Below are positions 61,577-64,000 of a DNA stretch of 64,000 nucleotides, in pieces. The DNA comes from Mastigias papua (lineage: Eukaryota > Cnidaria > Scyphozoa > Rhizostomeae > Mastigiidae). The notes under the pieces were generated by a model. The model saw nothing but the letters and a program-made list of their open reading frames with translations, did not search any database and was not told the origin of the DNA. The position numbers were made by a program, and so were the translations under genes. The stretch spans positions 14,491,358 through 14,555,357 of the forward strand of contig OZ025274.1 of NCBI GenBank assembly GCA_964019165.1, given 5' to 3'. Position 1 is the first letter of the stretch. Each line of letters begins with the position of its first letter.

Positions 61577-64000
61577 AGGTAGGTGTACAGTATGAAAATC
61601 GCGATTTTGGCTGAAATTTGTCAAAAAAATTTTTTACCGTGAATTGGTACTTTAGTTATTGGAGAATCTAAGAAAGGGTCATTGATGCCCGAATATTTGA
61701 TTAAAATGATGATAAAAGCAATGTTTTGTGATGTGGTCAGCACGAAATTGACAAACTTTTCTTGAAAACGTCTAATGTTTTGTGTGATTATTCATAAATC
61801 TGCTTCAGTCGTTTAGTAGAAAGCTATACATCGTTAGAAAGCTCTTTCTGTACTGATTTCAAATATGGCGCTCTTGCGATTACTTTATGTACGTAGAAGC
61901 TACAATCGACCTTTCTTTAACCATACCATGGGATTGTTTGAAAGGTCACGTGCTAATCAGCGTAAAATGATTGGTCAATTGTGGAATCCGAGAGATCTGA
62001 TTGGTTGATGACATCAGCGGATCAATCCGTTAGGCCAAACAGCAACACAGTTTTTTCGTCCTTATCGAGTTGGAAGATGAAACTGATTGAAAATCACAAG
62101 AAATTGCTTTACATCATGAAACAAACAGAGTTCGATCACTACAAAGTGTAAGGAAGTAATGGGAATGCATGCCATCTTCTATCTGAGACGAAGTGGAAGA
62201 GAAAGTTATGTCTGGACCTATTAAATGAAGACAAGATGCTGTCATGAGAGTGAATGAGTTTCTCAAAGGGTTAAGAGTTGTTTGGTCTCAGTATTGAAAA
62301 CATTATGAATTAAAGAAGGCGTGAAAATGATAGAAAAATCGACAATAGTTGTCATATATTCACGAAACGATCTCTGAACAAACTGCTTAGCTGCTTATGT
62401 TGCCCATATTCTAAAGAGGTTCACGTCAAGTTTGGTCGAAGGAAATGTTATTGGGGTTTATCCAAAAGCTCGACTTATTATAGCAATTTTATGGTGGTAA
62501 TGAATGAAGTCTTCTCAAGTGAATACATAATGGATAATCAGTGAAGCAATAGGCCATTTGAGGCAAATATCACGGCATTGTTTACCTCGATGGGGGCATT
62601 GGGTCTGGCCTTTGTGCCCCATTAAAGATTTGTCAACAATGATGAAAATGCCACATTTTTCCATAGCACTGCGTATCACTGTATCAAGTTAATGATGTTA
62701 AATGGCAACCAAGAAACATAAAACGAAATATGTAAAATGTTTGGTGAGGTATCTGACAGAAATTTATAGAGATTGATAATTTACCAGACAAAGATGGTAT
62801 TGACATTGCCGCATCCTATTATGGAAATCATAGATCTTATAGTGGTATCAGAATTGTTATAGACTTTATTACTGGATTCCCTATTGTTTGATTAAGTCAT
62901 CACCAGAAGTTTCCAAAAACAGATGATCAAGATTATAAAGAAATGACAAAAACATATGTGTAAGTGTTTGGAGGATTTTGATGACTCAGAAAGTTCCAGG
63001 GAGCAAGAATATAAAGAAGGTGTATGATATTAGCCACTTTAATATGCCAGCTAGGGTATTCTTTCATACTATCAGATGTTGGTTGAAAATCATGAGATAA
63101 TCTTGTAGATTTTCAAGTGTCTGGAAATGCAATTTTGATACCAAAGGAAGGAAGCTTGTTATCTATATCTGAAAGCATATGGAGCAGTTATTATACAGAA
63201 AGTAGTCTTTGCTGAAAATGACCAGACAGTATTACAACAGGGGGTATGAGACAATATCTACAAATTTTGGAAAAATATTGGTCAATTGGAATAAAGGCTG
63301 TTTACATTTCTCCTAAAGTTGCAGTGTGCCAATGTTCAACATGAGTTAATTCTTTGAGACTGGCAGGTCATGGGTATGGATTGTGGCCAACAGTTGCTTA
63401 AAGATTCCCAGTAGGAATGTTCATTGAAAGAGTATGAAAAGCAACTAGAGCTTTACCAAAAGCTCTTTTTACTGAAAAAGGAACAGCCTTGAACTTAAAC
63501 AACTTTTTGAGTGAAGAAGTGCAGAATTAAACAGGTTGCGGATTCTAGAAGGCTGGATAATGTGATTTATTTTTCTTATCAGAAATTTTAGAACCTATGG
63601 ATAGAACCTTTTCTGACATTTTAATATAAACTTTGTTGATATGCTGACACATTTTACTTGGTTTATGCTCATTATTGGTTTGCTACAAGGACTATATGTG
63701 TAAAGGAAAGTTTGTTGGCCATTTTCTAACAACTTTGATTTCACGCAAGTAGACAATCTTGTGGAGCCTTAATATCTGAAACTACCATAGGTACATTATT
63801 ATGCTATACCTCATTTTAAAGCTTAGTATTCAAAGAGTGCAGAGAAGTGCAGGTTTTTTATTTGATTCTTTCATGGACAGAAATAATGAAGCAAAAGCAT
63901 TGCACGGTAGCGTCAATTATCCTATTTTCGGAAGGAATACTGTGTATCTCAGAAAGTATTTGGAGCAGCTAAAAGCACATTAAATCTCTGCATTCCTTAA
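61577..64000 (+). pseudogene. Decayed Mutator-like DNA transposon (partial)
   Basis: At 62790-62980 the plus strand reads DKDGIDIAASYYGNHRSYSG then IRIVIDFITG, LSHHQKFPKTDDQDYKEMTK and CLEDFDDSESS. This follows the order of Mutator-like transposases of invertebrate genomes (D-x-S-x-DG.W..RG..S..G...ID..TG...E.LS..C..C...). Stops interrupt it repeatedly. The left end near 61577 (gtgtacagtatgaaaatcgc) may be a terminus. The right end lies outside the window. Confidence 0.5.

Overview
This is nuclear DNA from an animal. It is AT-rich and intron-rich, with short exons bounded by GT/AG introns, many (TA)n arrays and a dense load of degraded transposable elements. There are no operons or prokaryotic signals. 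The two genes I can identify are animal families (UNC80 and the neuferricin CYB5D2). Moderate similarity to the vertebrate proteins, together with the repeat types, suggests an invertebrate, perhaps an early-branching one such as a cnidarian or sponge. I cannot name the species.

Positions 1-49683 (minus strand) hold most of one very large gene, UNC80, the scaffold subunit of the NALCN sodium-leak channel complex. I assembled 34 coding exons by hand from splice sites, reading phase and recognisable protein blocks. They join without a frame break into 2,114 codons starting at an ATG at 49683. The 3' end lies beyond the left edge. Intron 1 is about 12.6 kb and intron 2 about 4.8 kb; both are full of repeats.

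Positions 49684-52341 form the space between two head-to-head genes. Within it lie a truncated LINE tail and a perfect 30-bp palindrome. Positions 52342-56109 (plus strand) hold a complete three-exon CYB5D2 (neuferricin) gene of 280 residues, with a Copia Gag relic lying antisense in its first intron. The right flank, 56110-64000, has no gene I can support. It carries microsatellites, a MITE, a long inverted repeat and a decayed Mutator-like transposon that probably runs off the right edge.

The repeat content includes LINE reverse-transcriptase fragments, tRNA-derived SINEs, several MITEs, two large fold-back elements, a dispersed family of about 300 bp with four copies, minisatellites, and seven (TA)n arrays that occur in close clusters flanking short inserts. 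Two inserts next to (TA)n arrays contain hammerhead-ribozyme-like cores whose stem II differs in sequence but still pairs, and further hammerhead-like relics occur elsewhere. These suggest Penelope-type retroelements. The coding genes act separately: UNC80 at the neuronal/plasma-membrane leak channel, CYB5D2 as a membrane-anchored or secreted heme-binding protein.
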